From assembly GCA_018105865.1 (NCBI GenBank), contig CM030859.1:3932243-3996242 (forward strand): a DNA stretch of 64,000 bases, read 5' to 3'. Below, one piece after another: positions 1 through 11,204 of this stretch (the stretch's first letter is position 1; every line of letters begins with the position of its first letter). The stretch is from Metaphire vulgaris. Lineage: Eukaryota > Annelida > Clitellata > Crassiclitellata > Megascolecidae. The notes below the pieces were generated by a model, which saw only the letters and a list, made by a program, of their open reading frames with translations, had not been told where the DNA came from and made no database searches. Made by a program: the position numbers and the translations under genes.

Positions 1-450
1 TACTGATCGCAACAGGCGACCTTTCAGTATTTTATCCAGACCTGCTAGGAGGACGGGGAGATTCCCCACCCACCTACCCACTCAAAAACCTCCCAAAATC
101 CCCAAAATCCCCGCACTGACACAACTTTTTGCATTGAACTGTGTGTCTTCCCTTCCAACCAAGTCAAGTTCCCCCCCCAAAGGCTAATTGGAGTCGTAAG
201 TAAAATCTCGAATTTTTATTGTGCTTCCGAGAGTAGACTAGCTATTACCGCAGAATCTTCTGATTTTTAGTAAGTAAGTAAAATCTCGTAAATTTATATA
301 GCGCTTTGGAGTGTTTTAGAATAGTAGGTTCTTATTCTTATGACGCTTAATCTTTCTTGAAATAGCCAAAAAGACGGCCAAGGCGGCATTTTGTCGACCG
401 GGCAAAGGTCAGTGTATCCATGAGGCGACGAATATTCGGGCTGTTATAGC

Positions 451-690
451 CGGTGGCGACAAGCACTTTGTTAATAGGGGCAGGGGCCCTGTACTTTGCT
501 CAGTGCATTGAGAATTTGTCTGAGGGCAGTGGCCCCCAGTTGGGATTTGTTTATTATTAGGTTTGTTTTATTACATACATTTAAACAACAAATGGTTGGC
601 CTTGGTTGTGTACTATTTTTATGAAGCTTGTCACGAATAAAATGGCCCCGAGCGGTTTGCCAAATACGCCCGGGTTTAGAGCCGCCACTG
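451..690. mobile_element. hAT-like element, CAGTGGCGGCTCC family, diverged
   Basis: The ends are CGGTGGCGAC and GAGCCGCCACTG. It is flanked by an exact 8-bp duplication GTTATAGC at 443-450 and 691-698. The interior keeps AACAAATGGTTGGCC, shared with other family members. Eight-bp duplications and CAGNG ends are hAT hallmarks. Confidence 0.75.
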
Positions 691-698
691 GTTATAGC

Positions 699-1134
699 TT
701 ATGAAGGGAATGACTTTTAGAATAGGAAGGTTCTAAGTTTACACCTAACGACGCTTAGTCTATGTTTAACATAGCCATAGCCAAAAAGTGGCGGCCAATC
801 AGGTGGGTCATTTTATTCATAGGGTTATCAAAGTTTTAAGTAACTTTCTAGATGAGATAATGTAGAATATTGTGATTAGAGTGTATTACGAGCGGTTGCG
901 TTCAGGAATACGCCTGGATTTGCTGAGGCCACATTCTGAAATTGATGACGGAGGTTGTCATTAGGTTTCGTATCGTTTTTGACCTTCGTTGTGTTGCTCT
1001 TGGCGAACTCCAGTCAATTTCAAAAGCTCTTTAGTCTGCGGTAGGTCAGGGTCGAACTTTGTACCCTGAACACAACGGTTATAACCACTCATTAAATCAC
1101 CTACACAAAGTATTAACACGAAATTGTGTATATA

Positions 1135-1136
<2 letters not shown>
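699..1136. other. No recognised feature
   Basis: Mixed sequence between two repeats. I see no gene, RNA or element. Confidence 0.5.

Positions 1137-1186
<50 letters not shown>
1137..1186 (+). repeat. TA microsatellite
   Basis: About 23 TA units. Confidence 0.95.
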
Positions 1187-1189
<3 letters not shown>

Positions 1190-1822
1190 TTCTATTGTAT
1201 GTGCCTGACGCTGTTCTTCTTGGACGAGGCGCTGCCATTTTTAAAGTCTTTGCTAGGCAGCGTAATTTCATAATGGGCGGAGCTTGATGATGAGGCGACG
1301 TCAAGCTCTCTGGTCATTTTTGACGGGCAAACAGCTCAGCTAGTAAAGTACATGTCTGATCAAGGTTCATGCCTATTATTTGCTAGGATATTCACATGAA
1401 CGATGATCAAACTTCGTCTAGGTTCTAGAATGTCATCTCTCTCTTATAGATTTATTATTTTGCAAATTCTTTGACGTAGTGTTGCTGATTCTTGCCGTTA
1501 ACCTTGGGCATGAGGACAAAATACATGTCCCTATGTTTTTCCGTGTCGAGGTTTGTTCATCGCTATGTTCTGACTGCTTCTGACAAGACGTTATTGCATT
1601 TAACAGTTCTCGGACCTTATTGTGAGGTAAAATTGGACCCTGGTAAAATCGACCCTGGTAAAATTGTGGCAGAAATGTAGTAAAATATAATAAAGCTTTT
1701 AATAAGATGAACTTGATCCTCGAGACATCTCGCTTTTATCATATCTTTTTGCATCGTTGTTTCAAAATTTCCGAATGTTTTTACCAGAAAAGCCCGGTAT
1801 AGCATTAACAACGAGACGCTGT
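1187..1822. other. No recognised feature
   Basis: Only short random open frames. GACCCTGGTAAAAT occurs twice in tandem near 1,636. Confidence 0.5.
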
Positions 1823-1903
1823 GTTTCTATACAAGAGCACGTACTGTACAACGTCGGCACGTATTTCTATACAAGAGCACGTACTGTACAACGTCGGCAC
1901 GTA
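1823..1903 (+). repeat. 40-bp tandem duplication
   Basis: The unit starting TTTCTATACAAGAGCACGTA and ending CAACGTCGGCACGTA occurs twice, exactly. Confidence 0.85.
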
Positions 1904-2142
1904 GACACCATGTCTTGGCGATATACCCAGAGACATCGCCATGCAGTGTAGATCTCTACATCTACATAAAGCTATTCTAAATCACAAATAACAATTTTAG
2001 AATAGCAAGGGCACCGATGACATGTACGTTCACTTGTTAGCAGCTGCATTAGAAATTATGGAAAAGATGCATTGGAACGCCTTTGTCACGGCGTTGTGGC
2101 TTTGAGAATGCTAAGGAAACCGAAACAGGATAATGAGGCTTC

Positions 2143-2493
2143 GGGGCCATCCATAAATGACGCAACGCGATTTTGGCCGTTTTTGAACCCTCCCCTACGT
2201 ATCGCGTCGTAACAAAATGTCAGACCCTTTAAAATATGACGTAACAACGCGTCGCTCCCCCCCCTCTTCTCGCCTTTCGTCGGGCAACATTGACAAGCAA
2301 AAAAGGTAGTTCTCATCTTTTCCTTGTAATTTCCCTTTTTTCTTTCAAAATCAGCCGACAAGCAAAAAAGAGGGTCGCCACCTAAAAAAATTTCAGCGCG
2401 TTACGTCACATTCCCTCGAACCGTCCCCGCGTCACACATCGTAGCAAATGTTTGACCTCCCCTAGGTGCATTACGTCATCTGTGGATGGCCCC
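2143..2493. mobile_element. Inverted-repeat element, GGGGCCATCCATAAATGACG family, copy 1
   Basis: GGGGCCATCCATAAATGACG on the left is mirrored by TTACGTCATCTGTGGATGGC and CCC on the right. The middle is symmetrical too: ACAAAATGTCAGACCC against GTAGCAAATGTTTGACC. Two GACAAGCAAAAAA modules lie at 2,291 and 2,357. I see no target duplication. Confidence 0.75.
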
Positions 2494-2736
2494 TTTATAC
2501 AAGTATGTAGGGTTGCCAGTTGTCCGGTTTTTGACCGGACTGTCCGGTATTTTGCCTATTTGTTTGTGAAATAATAGAGGCAATACCGGACATGAATGTG
2601 CCCGGTATTTACTTGCAAAAGCTAACAAACTCCCAGCCTAGTATAATGCAAAATTTGGCTATAAGTTCACTATGAAATAATATCGGATGTTTGTGAAAAC
2701 CTAAATCCCAAATGTGTATTATTAATCAGTCTACAT

Positions 2737-3490
2737 CAGAGTTTCCCAAACATTTTGGAACCGCGGCCCACTTCAGCGACCCAAAGCATAACATGTAATA
2801 TCTAAAAATGCATTAGGCCATCTGGCGAACGTTAGTTGAAAAGAATCTTCTATGCTGTGAATAAATGCCAAACCAAAGCTCTGATTCAATTCGAATGAAA
2901 ATATGGCAAATATATTTGGCAAAATTAGTCATGTTTTGCCGAATAAGACAAAAGAAGAGAAATAGATATTGAAATTTCTGGAAAATTTTCTTTTTTAAAT
3001 TTTCTAGAAACATACCTTTTTTACGCGTCTTAATAATCCTATGTGTATGGCAAAATCGCTTAACCGCCAGGTTAAAGACCCAATTGCTTCCACTGAAATA
3101 TTCCTATTGTTAGTGGAGTTTCAGAGCAAAATGGTCGGATACGCTTTCTTTGCGTTATTGCGAAATAACATTAATTTTTAAGGGTTTGCCAAACTTCTTG
3201 GATGTGTGCGACCTACTTCAGCGGCTTTGTAACATGCTGCGAACCTGCAAACGCATTGTCAACTAAAATTGGATAAAACACTAATCATTTTAATGTAAGC
3301 CGTGTATGGAGGATTGCAGGCATATAAATTTCTTAAAACCTAAGTCTACTTGCAATTTTTAAGGCTTGTGACATTGTGGTATTGGTTAGAAAATGACACT
3401 TTTGAATCTAATTTCGCGCTACTTCGCAACCCAATGGACTGAGCCCTGCGACCCACTTTTGGGTCGCGACCCACAGTTTGAAAAACACTG
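2737..3490. mobile_element. Charlie-like hAT element, copy 1
   Basis: It begins CAGAGTTTCCCAAACATTTT and ends GGTCGCGACCCACAGTTTG with AAAAACACTG. It is the reverse of the 22,693 copy. Flanks GTCTACAT and GTCTAAAG agree at 6 of 8. There is no transposase coding capacity. Related fragments occur at 48,241-48,310 and 58,340-59,650. Confidence 0.78.
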
Positions 3491-3514
3491 GTCTAAAGTT
3501 GGTTGGGGCGGTTG

Positions 3515-4195
3515 CGCAGACTGTTCAGTTCAGTTTAGCCTTTTTTGCACTCCTTGTGGAGTGCAATAGGCCGCTGACAAGTTCTCTCCACTTTGCTCTG
3601 TCTTCCGCGATCACTTCCATAGTTGACCATTTTATCTCGTTTGCCCTCATCTCTTTTTCCAGTGTGCTTTTCCGTGTGTTTTTTGGTCTTCCTCTCTTTC
3701 TTTTACCCTGGGGTTCCCACGCCAACACTTGCCTTGTGATACTGGATATAGGTTTCCTTAAGGTATGTCCTAGCCAACTCCATTTTCTCTTTTGTATTTG
3801 CTTCTCAATTGGATCTTGTTTTGTGATTTTCCATAGTTCTTCATTACTTATCTTATTTGGCCACCATTTGTCTACCAGCTTTCGCAGGCACCTGTTTACA
3901 AAGCTCTGTATCTTTGCGTTGTTGATACTCGAGTACTTCCAGCTTTCTGCCCCATACAGTAGGACCGCTTTAACGTTGGTGTTGAAAATTCTCACTTTGG
4001 TATTCAGACTGATACGCTTGGATTAATGATTTCCATAGCTCCTGTAACATCGTGAAAGCTGCATGAGCTTTACCTATTCTAGTCTTAATATCTTCATCCG
4101 TTCCTCCTGATGTTGATAACACACTCTCCAAGTACGAGAATGTTTCCACTTCTTCAAGTTCTCTGGATTCCACTTTGATTTTCTGTTGCGCAGAC
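3515..4195 (-). mobile_element. Non-LTR retrotransposon fragment, reverse-transcriptase C-terminal region
   Basis: The minus strand encodes YLESVLSTSGGTDEDIKTRI, then after a frameshift near 3,990 RIFNTNVKAVLLYGAESWK, CLRKLVDKWWPNKISNEELW, KRKWSWLGHTLRKP and QGKRKRGRPKNTRK. These are the usual motifs downstream of the reverse-transcriptase palm in endonuclease-bearing LINEs. The copy is 5'-truncated and broken by at least one frameshift. Its 3' end abuts the hAT element ending at 3,490. I do not assign a clade. Confidence 0.85.
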
Positions 4196-4199
4196 TAGG

Positions 4200-4867
4200 A
4201 GCTTTCAATGTTCAGCCTTTAAAGTTTGATTGACTGGCACCTGGTGACCTGCGGGGCCCCGGATGGGTTGGATCCAGGACCGTTTTAAGGCATAGGCAAG
4301 GTAGGCACTCGCTTAGGGACGGCGATATATGAGGGCCCCGGCTGGGGTGAAACAAGTTTGAAGGACTCGATGATGTATCCCTTTGGTTTCTCTCTCAACA
4401 TCATCAGAGCTATGGAGGATACGGTAATTTAAGGAGTTGGATTTTTAGTCTAGATCGGAAAATACTCAATTCAATGCAAGATAAGACAGCCGAGAGAAGT
4501 GAGTTCTATGATTTTGGGCCAGAATTTTTAAATAGAGAAAGATCATTTACCAAGTTCAGTGAAATTGAGCAGAGAAATGTGTGGTTTGCGGTTAAAGTTA
4601 CATAAGTTGTGAGTGAAATTATGAACTTTGATTGTGCTAAAAAATCGATGCACTGTAAAAGTCTTGAAATTTTTAATTCGATTCAATTTAACGAATTGAT
4701 CTTATTTCTCTTGCGCTATCTCAGCTGATATCTGTAGATAAAATGACGTTTTTATCATTGTGCTAACTTCCTGAAGTAGTCATGGTGCGTCAGCAGATTT
4801 TCAAGATAAATAATACAATAGAAACTACAGTGAAAGACCCTTGGTCGAACCTTTCTCAGTTTTCTGG
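4200..4867. other. hAT end, otherwise nothing recognised
   Basis: CCGTTTTAAGGCATAGGCAA at about 4,280 matches the end of the hAT element at 18,185. The rest is AT-rich with no clear feature. Confidence 0.4.
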
Positions 4868-5014
4868 GGTTGGGTCAATAAACTTAGCATGATTTAAAGT
4901 GGCATAAGAGGCATTACTGCCTGTGTGAAAGCCACTAGGGGCACTAACGGGGCTTAAACCCGCTCCGTCAGCCTGACGCTCCAGCACGTAACCCACTCTG
5001 CCATCTTCCGCCCC
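4868..5014 (-). repeat. tRNA-derived SINE, copy 2
   Basis: On the minus strand this carries GGCAGAGTGGGTTACGTGCT as A box and GCGGGTTTAAGCCCC as B box (one C-to-T change from copy 1), then the same CTAGTGGCTTTCACACAGGC body. It matches 13,989-14,125 over its whole length. Confidence 0.75.
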
Positions 5015-5977
5015 CAAATGATAGTTTATCCTGTTTAGGCCTATACTGGGTTGAGTAATCAACTTTCATAAGGTCTGGCTGTTTATCGTTCGTATAATGG
5101 ATTGCTTCAAAACTCAAATGGTTCGGTCTGTACTTAAAATGGCGATCAAAGTCACTCTAAATTTCTACCAAAGTCCTTTACAAATTTACGATAATGCAAG
5201 TATCGATGCCAAAAAGCAAAGACGTTAATCGTGCGTGACGAATTTTTTCAGAGGTGCAGAGGTGCTATTATTAGTTCGTTTCGTCGCCGAAGTGCCAAGC
5301 ACTTACCGAATGTGGCCTTTGTAGAGGGAGTAGATAGAAGGGATTATTCGAGAAGACTGTCAAAATGACATCGAAGGTGTCTATTAGCAAAGATTTCACC
5401 CCAAAACTGACTAGAGTCTTACTTTGTATAGCAGGTTTTGAAAAAGACTTACTGATCGTGGACTATTTCTGTTAATTTCCGTTTAGAAACAACTTGGGGG
5501 TGTAAAAATATCCCTGTGCAGTAGTCTCGATGATCTTTAATATTGGAGACAGACTCAAAAGCCTAGTACTGTTATAATTATCGGTCGCTGGAAAACGCAA
5601 TCTTTGTCTTTGCGGCCAACTTGTATATTCATTTCCATTCTCGCTTTAAAAAGGTGTGCTAATCGCAATTCAACGGATCGCTCCTAACTCATTCAAATTG
5701 AACGCAACCTAACAGATAGTTGCCCCCAGACAATGACACATATTCTATCTAAAACTATTACGCTATTATTATATATTGATTGCGCTGTGATCGCTGATTT
5801 ATTCAATTAATTATTTCTTTTAAGAATTGTCGTGTTCACGTCCCCAATATCTAAGGCGTTTGAGACTCCACAAGACAAATGTACTGTACTGTTAGCATCG
5901 ATTTTAAAATAAATTTTATTTTGTCGGACAAGCCTTGCTTCCCCGTCATGCTTGACGGGCAAGACCACTATCAGCTT
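5015..5977. other. No recognised feature
   Basis: AT-rich sequence with short frames only. GGGGTGTAAAAATATCCC near 5,499 resembles part of the foldback family at 11.9-12.4 and 24.9 kb. Confidence 0.45.
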
Positions 5978-6059
5978 GTAATTAATATTTCATGACCCTT
6001 GGAATTGATAATATAAATGTAATTAATATTTCATGACCCTTGGAATTGATAATATACAT
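5978..6059 (+). repeat. 41-bp tandem duplication
   Basis: The unit starting GTAATTAATATTTCATGACC occurs twice with one difference at the end. Confidence 0.85.
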
Positions 6060-6323
6060 TACCTTGGTCGGTGACCTTGCGATTGCAAAACTAGTTTAAC
6101 TATTGTCCACCTGCATTATTCCGTTTATCTAAAATTCTGCTCTAAAACTGAATTTCTATCCGGACAATAATTATTATGTCGACGCCCGCTTCTCATTGCA
6201 TTGCATTGCGATTGTACACAAATTAGACTTCCATGTAAATTCTTCCTCTTTTATGTCTACAATTTAAATATTCTCCTATTCCAACCTCTACTCAAGAACG
6301 AAGCAAAGGTTACTAGTACCACT

Positions 6324-6728
6324 GTGGCGGTTCCAAGAACTCTTGGTGGGGGGGCACAGTGAATTTCTTGGAAGATCCCGCCAATTGTCCAAAGGGATTA
6401 TATGTAAACGGTTGAGAAGAAATCCGTAGATTTGATTAATAAAATCATAATTTATTATTTAAATTTATAAACTATATTCAGAATTGACAATGTATGAAAG
6501 CTATTTAAGTCTGATTGTAAAAGTTATAGTGCAAGATCGAGTTTTCTATTGCTGGAAGCGAATTTATCGACGACATTGTCTATGGATATGACAATATCTT
6601 TGTGGATATACATCAAGGCTAGTCCGTTTTAGACGATCACCTTCCAAGACGCATTTTTGGTGGGCCGGTGTTGGGTGGGGGCGGGACGGGGTGCATCCCC
6701 AGTCATCTCCAACTTGGAACCGCCCCTG
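6324..6728. mobile_element. hAT-like element, CAGTGGCGGTTCCAAGAAC family, copy 1
   Basis: The ends are TGTGGCGGTTCCAAGAAC and CTTGGAACCGCCCCTG. The flanks AGTACCAC and AGTACCAT match at 7 of 8. The interior shares AAGACGCATTTTTGGTGG and GCATCCCCAGTCAT with the copy at 30,055. Confidence 0.78.
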
Positions 6729-6759
6729 AGTACCATTAGCTAATAAATATAACAAAAAC

Positions 6760-6850
6760 AGACTGAAAAGCCATCTGTTTAGGGAGTCATACCCCCTGTA
6801 AAGCGCCCTTGTTTTTGGTTATGCTGTGTTTACGGCGCTATATAAATAGT
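6760..6850 (+). repeat. LINE 3'-end fragment with GCGCTATATAAAT box
   Basis: The sequence encodes LKSHLFRESYPL and a stop, the usual last residues of CR1-like LINEs. A short 3' UTR ends in GGCGCTATATAAATA. The same box recurs at about 300, 10,890, 18,318, 20,950, 30,420, 32,485 and 48,925. Confidence 0.5.
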
Positions 6851-6963
6851 CCAGTATACAATAATAAATTTGTTGCGATGAATTTCTTATCTCTCACCTG
6901 TAACTCCTGTCTAGCCGCTTCTGCTGCTGACCTGGAGCTGAACGTGATGAAGCCGACTGGCTG

Positions 6964-7030
6964 TCAAAGCAAAGCATATCAAAGCAAAGCATATCAAAGC
7001 AAAGCATATCAAAGCAAAGCATATCAAAGC
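6964..7030 (+). repeat. 15-bp tandem repeat
   Basis: CAAAGCAAAGCATAT is repeated four times without change, plus a partial unit. It encodes a repeated QSKAY in one frame, which I regard as incidental. Confidence 0.9.
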
Positions 7031-7056
7031 TGAACGTAAAACGCCGCACTAACGTT

Positions 7057-7494
7057 CAGAGATGTCAATGGGTTGGGTTAACCCATGGCAGTGTCTAATC
7101 TAGACTCCTGGACTCCGGAAGGAATTTGAAATTTCCGGGGGGAAGTCAGCTAGGGAGTCTGGGAGAGCGCTGTAAGTATGCCAAAATTTCCGGGGGGAAT
7201 TTGAAATTTCCGGGGGAAAAGGGGAAGTTTTTCCCACAGAAACGGCATAGATTAGTTAAACCCTGACCCATGGGTTGGCTGGGGTCGGGTTGAATTAGGT
7301 TGGGTCAGACTTTTCCATATTAATGATGGATTGAGTCAGGAAATATGTCATGGTTTAAGAAATTGTAACGCATTGATGTGGGTTGGGTTGGGTTGAGTAA
7401 AGTAACCCTATTAATTTACCGGCATGGGTTGGGTCGGAGATTTGATGGGTTTAGATGGATTGGGTTAGAAAAAACGGACCCGTGGTCATCTCTG
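7057..7494. mobile_element. hAT-like element, CAGAGATGTCCATGGG family, copy 2
   Basis: The ends are CAGAGATGTCAATGGGTTGG and CCGTGGTCATCTCTG. The flanks CTAACGTT and CCTACGTT match at 6 of 8. About 165 bp at 7,092-7,256, rich in AATTTCCGGGGGG, is absent from copy 1 and looks like an internal insertion. Confidence 0.75.
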
Positions 7495-8032
7495 CCTACG
7501 TTAGGCTGTCCCAAAATCAGACTGGAATTAGAAAATTTACACTAATTTTGATTTTTTTTCTTCACCCTTTCGCTGACCAGCGACAAGAACAACACGGCGT
7601 AAGGTATTTAAAAGTGAATTTAGGATCTGTATATTTTGGGGGGTGGGTGGGGGGATCCAATGAGTTTTCTTCCTGAAGTGTGTAAACCTTTTCCTTCAGA
7701 ATAGAGAACCCATGTCTTTTCATTAAAATTAATTTCGTAAATTTTATGACATTTTAAGCGTTGGCCGACTTGTAATATTCCTCGCTTTACATGTAAGTTA
7801 CGTCTAAACCACAGAATGCTATAATAAAAGTGGCATATAAATAAAATATAGTATATACAGCAAATAAGCCATAGGCAATAGCCCCAACCCCCGTTTTTTA
7901 GAAGAGAAAAATAGCAAGAAAACTCAGAAATATTTGACTGAGCTATTTATTTCCTTGGGTAAAAAGTTATCGGCGAAAATCTCTTTGCTACTACCAAACG
8001 AAATTTCAACTTATTCATAAACAAAGACTGAA

Positions 8033-8500
8033 AAGATGGCAGAAGTGGTTACTCGCTGGACAGGCACGCTGACAGAACGTTGGAGTCCCTAAGACAGAGG
8101 TGAGGCAAAATACGGCCCGCGGGCCTGATGCGGCCCTCGACCGATTTTTATCCTGCCCGCCGAGCATATTCTAAATGTCAAATAAAATTTTAGCAAAATG
8201 ACTGAGTTTTCCATAATTTAAACATTTTCAGTCAGACTTTTACTGGCGTTATATAGCCTAAATATCATCACATAACGTGAACTGCCTGTCACAAGACCGT
8301 TATGAGAACAAATGCTCATATAAAAGGCCTTATATTTTCTATAATAAATTTTATAATACTTTATATTTTATGAACTTTATACAGTGCGGTCCGCCAGTTA
8401 TGTTCGAGACATATCTGCGACCCTCGAGCCAAAAAATTGCTCACCCCTGCCCTAAGATGTGCGAATCAGCCTTACTGGCTAGATGGCAGTGGTAAAAATG
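8033..8500 (+). repeat. SINE-like head interrupted by a hAT element
   Basis: GATGGCAGAAGTGGTTACTC and then GACAGGCACGCTGACAGAAC resembles the SINE head at 13,998. It is cut at 8,094 by the hAT insertion 8,095-8,449 and resumes at 8,458. The match is partial and the tail is not clear. Confidence 0.35.
8095..8449. mobile_element. hAT-like element (CAGAGGTGAGGCAAA end)
   Basis: The ends are CAGAGGTGAGGCAAAATACG and TTGCTCACCCCTG, with exact flanks CCCTAAGA at 8,087 and 8,450. The GGTGAGC.AA end resembles Charlie-type hAT elements of animals. It interrupts a SINE-like sequence. Confidence 0.88.
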
Positions 8501-8647
8501 AGTAGCAGCGTTCAGCTGCGAGGTAAAGCGCAGGCCTAGACGTTTGCGGGCAACCTACTCTCTAAGTTAATGGCGCATGTCACCTGCGTGGCTGTACGCC
8601 ACAGAGACTGGAGATCAGCGCCGGCCCAAGCACTTGAAATCGGGAAT

Positions 8648-9054
8648 GGGACTGTCCATTAATTATGTCAACAATTTTGGGGCAAATTTTGACCCCCATT
8701 GTCAACAGCTGTCAACTTTCAGTGCACCCCTATAATTATGTCAACAACTTTTCCACCCCCCCACCCAAGATCGGTGACGGGTCTCCTGAAAAGTTAAGAA
8801 GGTTATTATTTTGTGCGGTGATGATCTTTTACCCCTTTTTACTCGTCAAGTGTCAAAATGATTACGTTTTTGCTTTGTCGGGTTTTTCTTCGTTGTAATG
8901 AATAGTATTCCATGAAATTTTCTATTTTTTGATTATTTGTAAAAAGTGAGATTGTTGACGTCAACTTCTCTTGACCCCCTCCCCTGTCAACAACTGTCAA
9001 ACTATTTCGAACACCTCTCCCTCTATTTTGTTGACGTAATTAATGGACTGCCCC
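8648..9054. mobile_element. Inverted-repeat element, GCAGTCCATTAATTACGTCAA ends
   Basis: GACTGTCCATTAATTATGTC on the left is mirrored by GACGTAATTAATGGACTGCC on the right. TGTCAACAACTGTCAA motifs recur inside on both sides. The target duplication is not clear. Confidence 0.6.
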
Positions 9055-9122
9055 AGTGGGAAAACCATTATTTATAAACAAGTTGACGGATTGTTAATTC
9101 TATATATATTTCTAGATACCGA

Positions 9123-9305
9123 CAGTGGCGTCTCCACAGGGGGAGGCCCGGGGAGCCCGTGGCCCCTATTGAGTGCCTGCCCCAGAGGCCCCCTGTTGGG
9201 ACCCTATATTTAATACTACATACCTAACAACGAATGGTTGGCCCCCCATGATTATAAGTTGCCACCCCAACGGTCCCCACTTGCCAAATCCTGGAGCCGC
9301 CACTG
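9123..9305. mobile_element. hAT-like element, CAGTGGCGGCTCC family, inverted
   Basis: The ends are CAGTGGCGTCTCCAC and TGGAGCCGCCACTG. The flanks GATACCGA and GCTACCGA match at 7 of 8. The interior reads the family consensus in reverse, with AATGGTTGGCC and AAGTTGCCACCCCAAC. Confidence 0.8.
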
Positions 9306-9313
9306 GCTACCGA

Positions 9314-10056
9314 TGCCAGTAGCAACAGCAATCGAATAGAATCTATTAAGCAAACGTCGCTTTGAGCATCTTGATACATGCACCTGGACAAAGACATTCA
9401 TTGTTTGTAATAAAATGCTTTTAAAATGCACCATAAGCGAAGGGATGTCACATAAAATTATAGGTCTATTATATCTAAATCTACTGTACTTGTTGACGTG
9501 ACATATATAATACGTGCTTTGTGGCTTAAACACAGAAAGCGATGCATATGTGATCGTGAAAAAGCCTCCAGCATATAAAATACAATTAATAATCTGCCAA
9601 ATACAACTCCAATTGTTATTCTGATTATCTATATATCACTGCCACGCTGTCTAGATTCTAGTCTACTCGACAGAATGTCGGCAGCCATTGGCGACGGTAG
9701 CTATTGACGACGGTAGCTATATTGACGACGGTACCTACCGAAGTCGACTTTCCGTTTTTGACGGTAACCTTTACCAGCGATCCTTCGTAGCCCTACAATT
9801 TTTACAACATCCCAGTGACATTCCGTTCGCGTGTTAGTGACGGTTGCCATGCCGACGCAATGACGTGACAGTTTCCACGGTGACTATATGTACATGTGTC
9901 GTGGCGTGCTCTGGTTGGCTACACTGTGCGCCGTAAAAAGCATGCGTTCTCTACTTACGCAGTTGTGCGGTATAACCTGTTTGCCCATAATCTTTAACTG
10001 AGAACTCTCATAATCCTGGAACAATAGATAATCACGTGATCAATAGATTCGAATTG
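9314..10056. other. Little recognised
   Basis: Apart from the tandem repeat at 9,668 this holds no gene or element that I can support. Confidence 0.45.
9668..9745 (+). repeat. GACGACGGTAGCTAT tandem repeat
   Basis: GCGACGGTAGCTATTGACGA is followed by CGGTAGCTATATTGACGACG and GTACC, about three imperfect units of 15-17 bp. Confidence 0.65.
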
Positions 10057-10064
10057 GATTTAAC

Positions 10065-10305
10065 CAGTGGCGTAGCCAGGATTTCCGCAAGGGAGTTTGG
10101 TTTTGGTCGTGACCAACTTTGAAAATATGTCGAGCAAAAAAGGTCATCCTTATTTTCTTACAAGCAAAAAAGGTAGTCAACGTACTAGCCAAGAGCGGGG
10201 GGTTTCAACCCCAAACCGCGTCCAAAAACGCATGGAAACGCGTTAAAAAATTTTCCGTCGACAGCCAAGGGGGGTTTAAAACCAACCCCCTTGGCTACGC
10301 CACTG
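10065..10305. mobile_element. hAT-like element, CAGTGGCGTAGCC family
   Basis: The ends are CAGTGGCGTAGCCAGGA and TTGGCTACGCCACTG, with exact flanks GATTTAAC at 10,057 and 10,306. Its interior has two AGCAAAAAAGGT modules. A short open frame through it is incidental. Confidence 0.88.
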
Positions 10306-10395
10306 GATTTAACCCTCCATTGTGCAAACCAAGATTTCTTTCACGTTGGTGTATGGCTAATTACATTTCGATACAGAAACGAATACACCCATGCC

Positions 10396-10761
10396 CAGTG
10401 GCGGCTCCAGGATTTGGCAAGTGAGGGGCCGTTTGGGTGGCAACTTCTAATCATGTAATCAGGGGGGTCAAACATTTGTTGTTAGGTACAGGGCACGATT
10501 TGTAGGGGGAAGGGGAAATCTCCCCCCACTGCCCAACTGCATCCCCCTACTGCTACATACCCCTACCACTACATCCCCCCACTGCTAAATTTCCCAACAG
10601 CTACATCCCCCAAGCTCGACATATCCCCCCACTGCTCCAGGTCACAAATCCCACCCTGGTTAGGTATGTAGTATTAAGTATAGGGTCCCAACAGGGACTT
10701 GGGGGCCAGGCACTCAATAGAGGGCACGGGTCCCCCGGGCCCCTCTGTGGAGCCGCCACTG
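10396..10761. mobile_element. hAT-like element, CAGTGGCGGCTCC family, carrying a nested element
   Basis: The ends are CAGTGGCGGCTCCAGGATTT and GTGGAGCCGCCACTG, with exact 8-bp flanks CCCATGCC at 10,388 and 10,762. It is interrupted by another complete hAT element at 10,489-10,658. Confidence 0.88.
10489..10658. mobile_element. hAT-like element, CAGGGYGCGATTTG family, copy 1 (nested)
   Basis: The ends are CAGGGCACGATTTGT and CAAATCCCACCCTG, with exact 8-bp flanks GTTAGGTA at 10,481-10,488 and 10,659-10,666. The interior repeats ACTGCTACATCCCCC. It inserted into the element 10,396-10,761. Confidence 0.88.
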
Positions 10762-11079
10762 CCCATGCCTGCAGCGAGCGAAAGGAAAAGACACAAGTCA
10801 TGCATTCAATCATTTGGTCATTCCTCCGTTCTTTTTTTACAAAGCAGAAGATTACGAATGATAGGATTGAAGTTCCACTCTGTAAGTCTGAGAGAAAAGC
10901 GCCATATAAATTTCGAAATAATAAAGTGCACAATTTCAGCGAAATGTTATTGAATTAGTCGTTGAATTAATTCCCCGCCATTTTCTGACTGATCTCTGGA
11001 ATGACCCGGGCTTTTGCGGATGGATTTGAAGTACCATCGAATACCTTTAGGTATTAGAACCTGGTGCTATAGAAGTGCA

Positions 11080-11116
11080 TTATTATTATTATTATTAGTA
11101 GTAGTAGTAGTAGTAA

Positions 11117-11203
<87 letters not shown>

Positions 11204-11204
11204 C
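11080..11204 (+). repeat. ATT/TAG microsatellite
   Basis: A few ATT units are followed by about 35 TAG units with one AAT interruption. Both strands are open as poly-V and poly-L, which is not a gene. Confidence 0.95.

Noticed and set aside
3478..4026. 182-codon open frame on the plus strand
   Set aside because: It is the antisense shadow of the LINE polymerase fragment, whose minus-strand motifs are clear.
6964..7030. Protein with QSKAY repeats
   Set aside because: The frame exists only because of a perfect 15-bp tandem repeat; there is no coding context around it.
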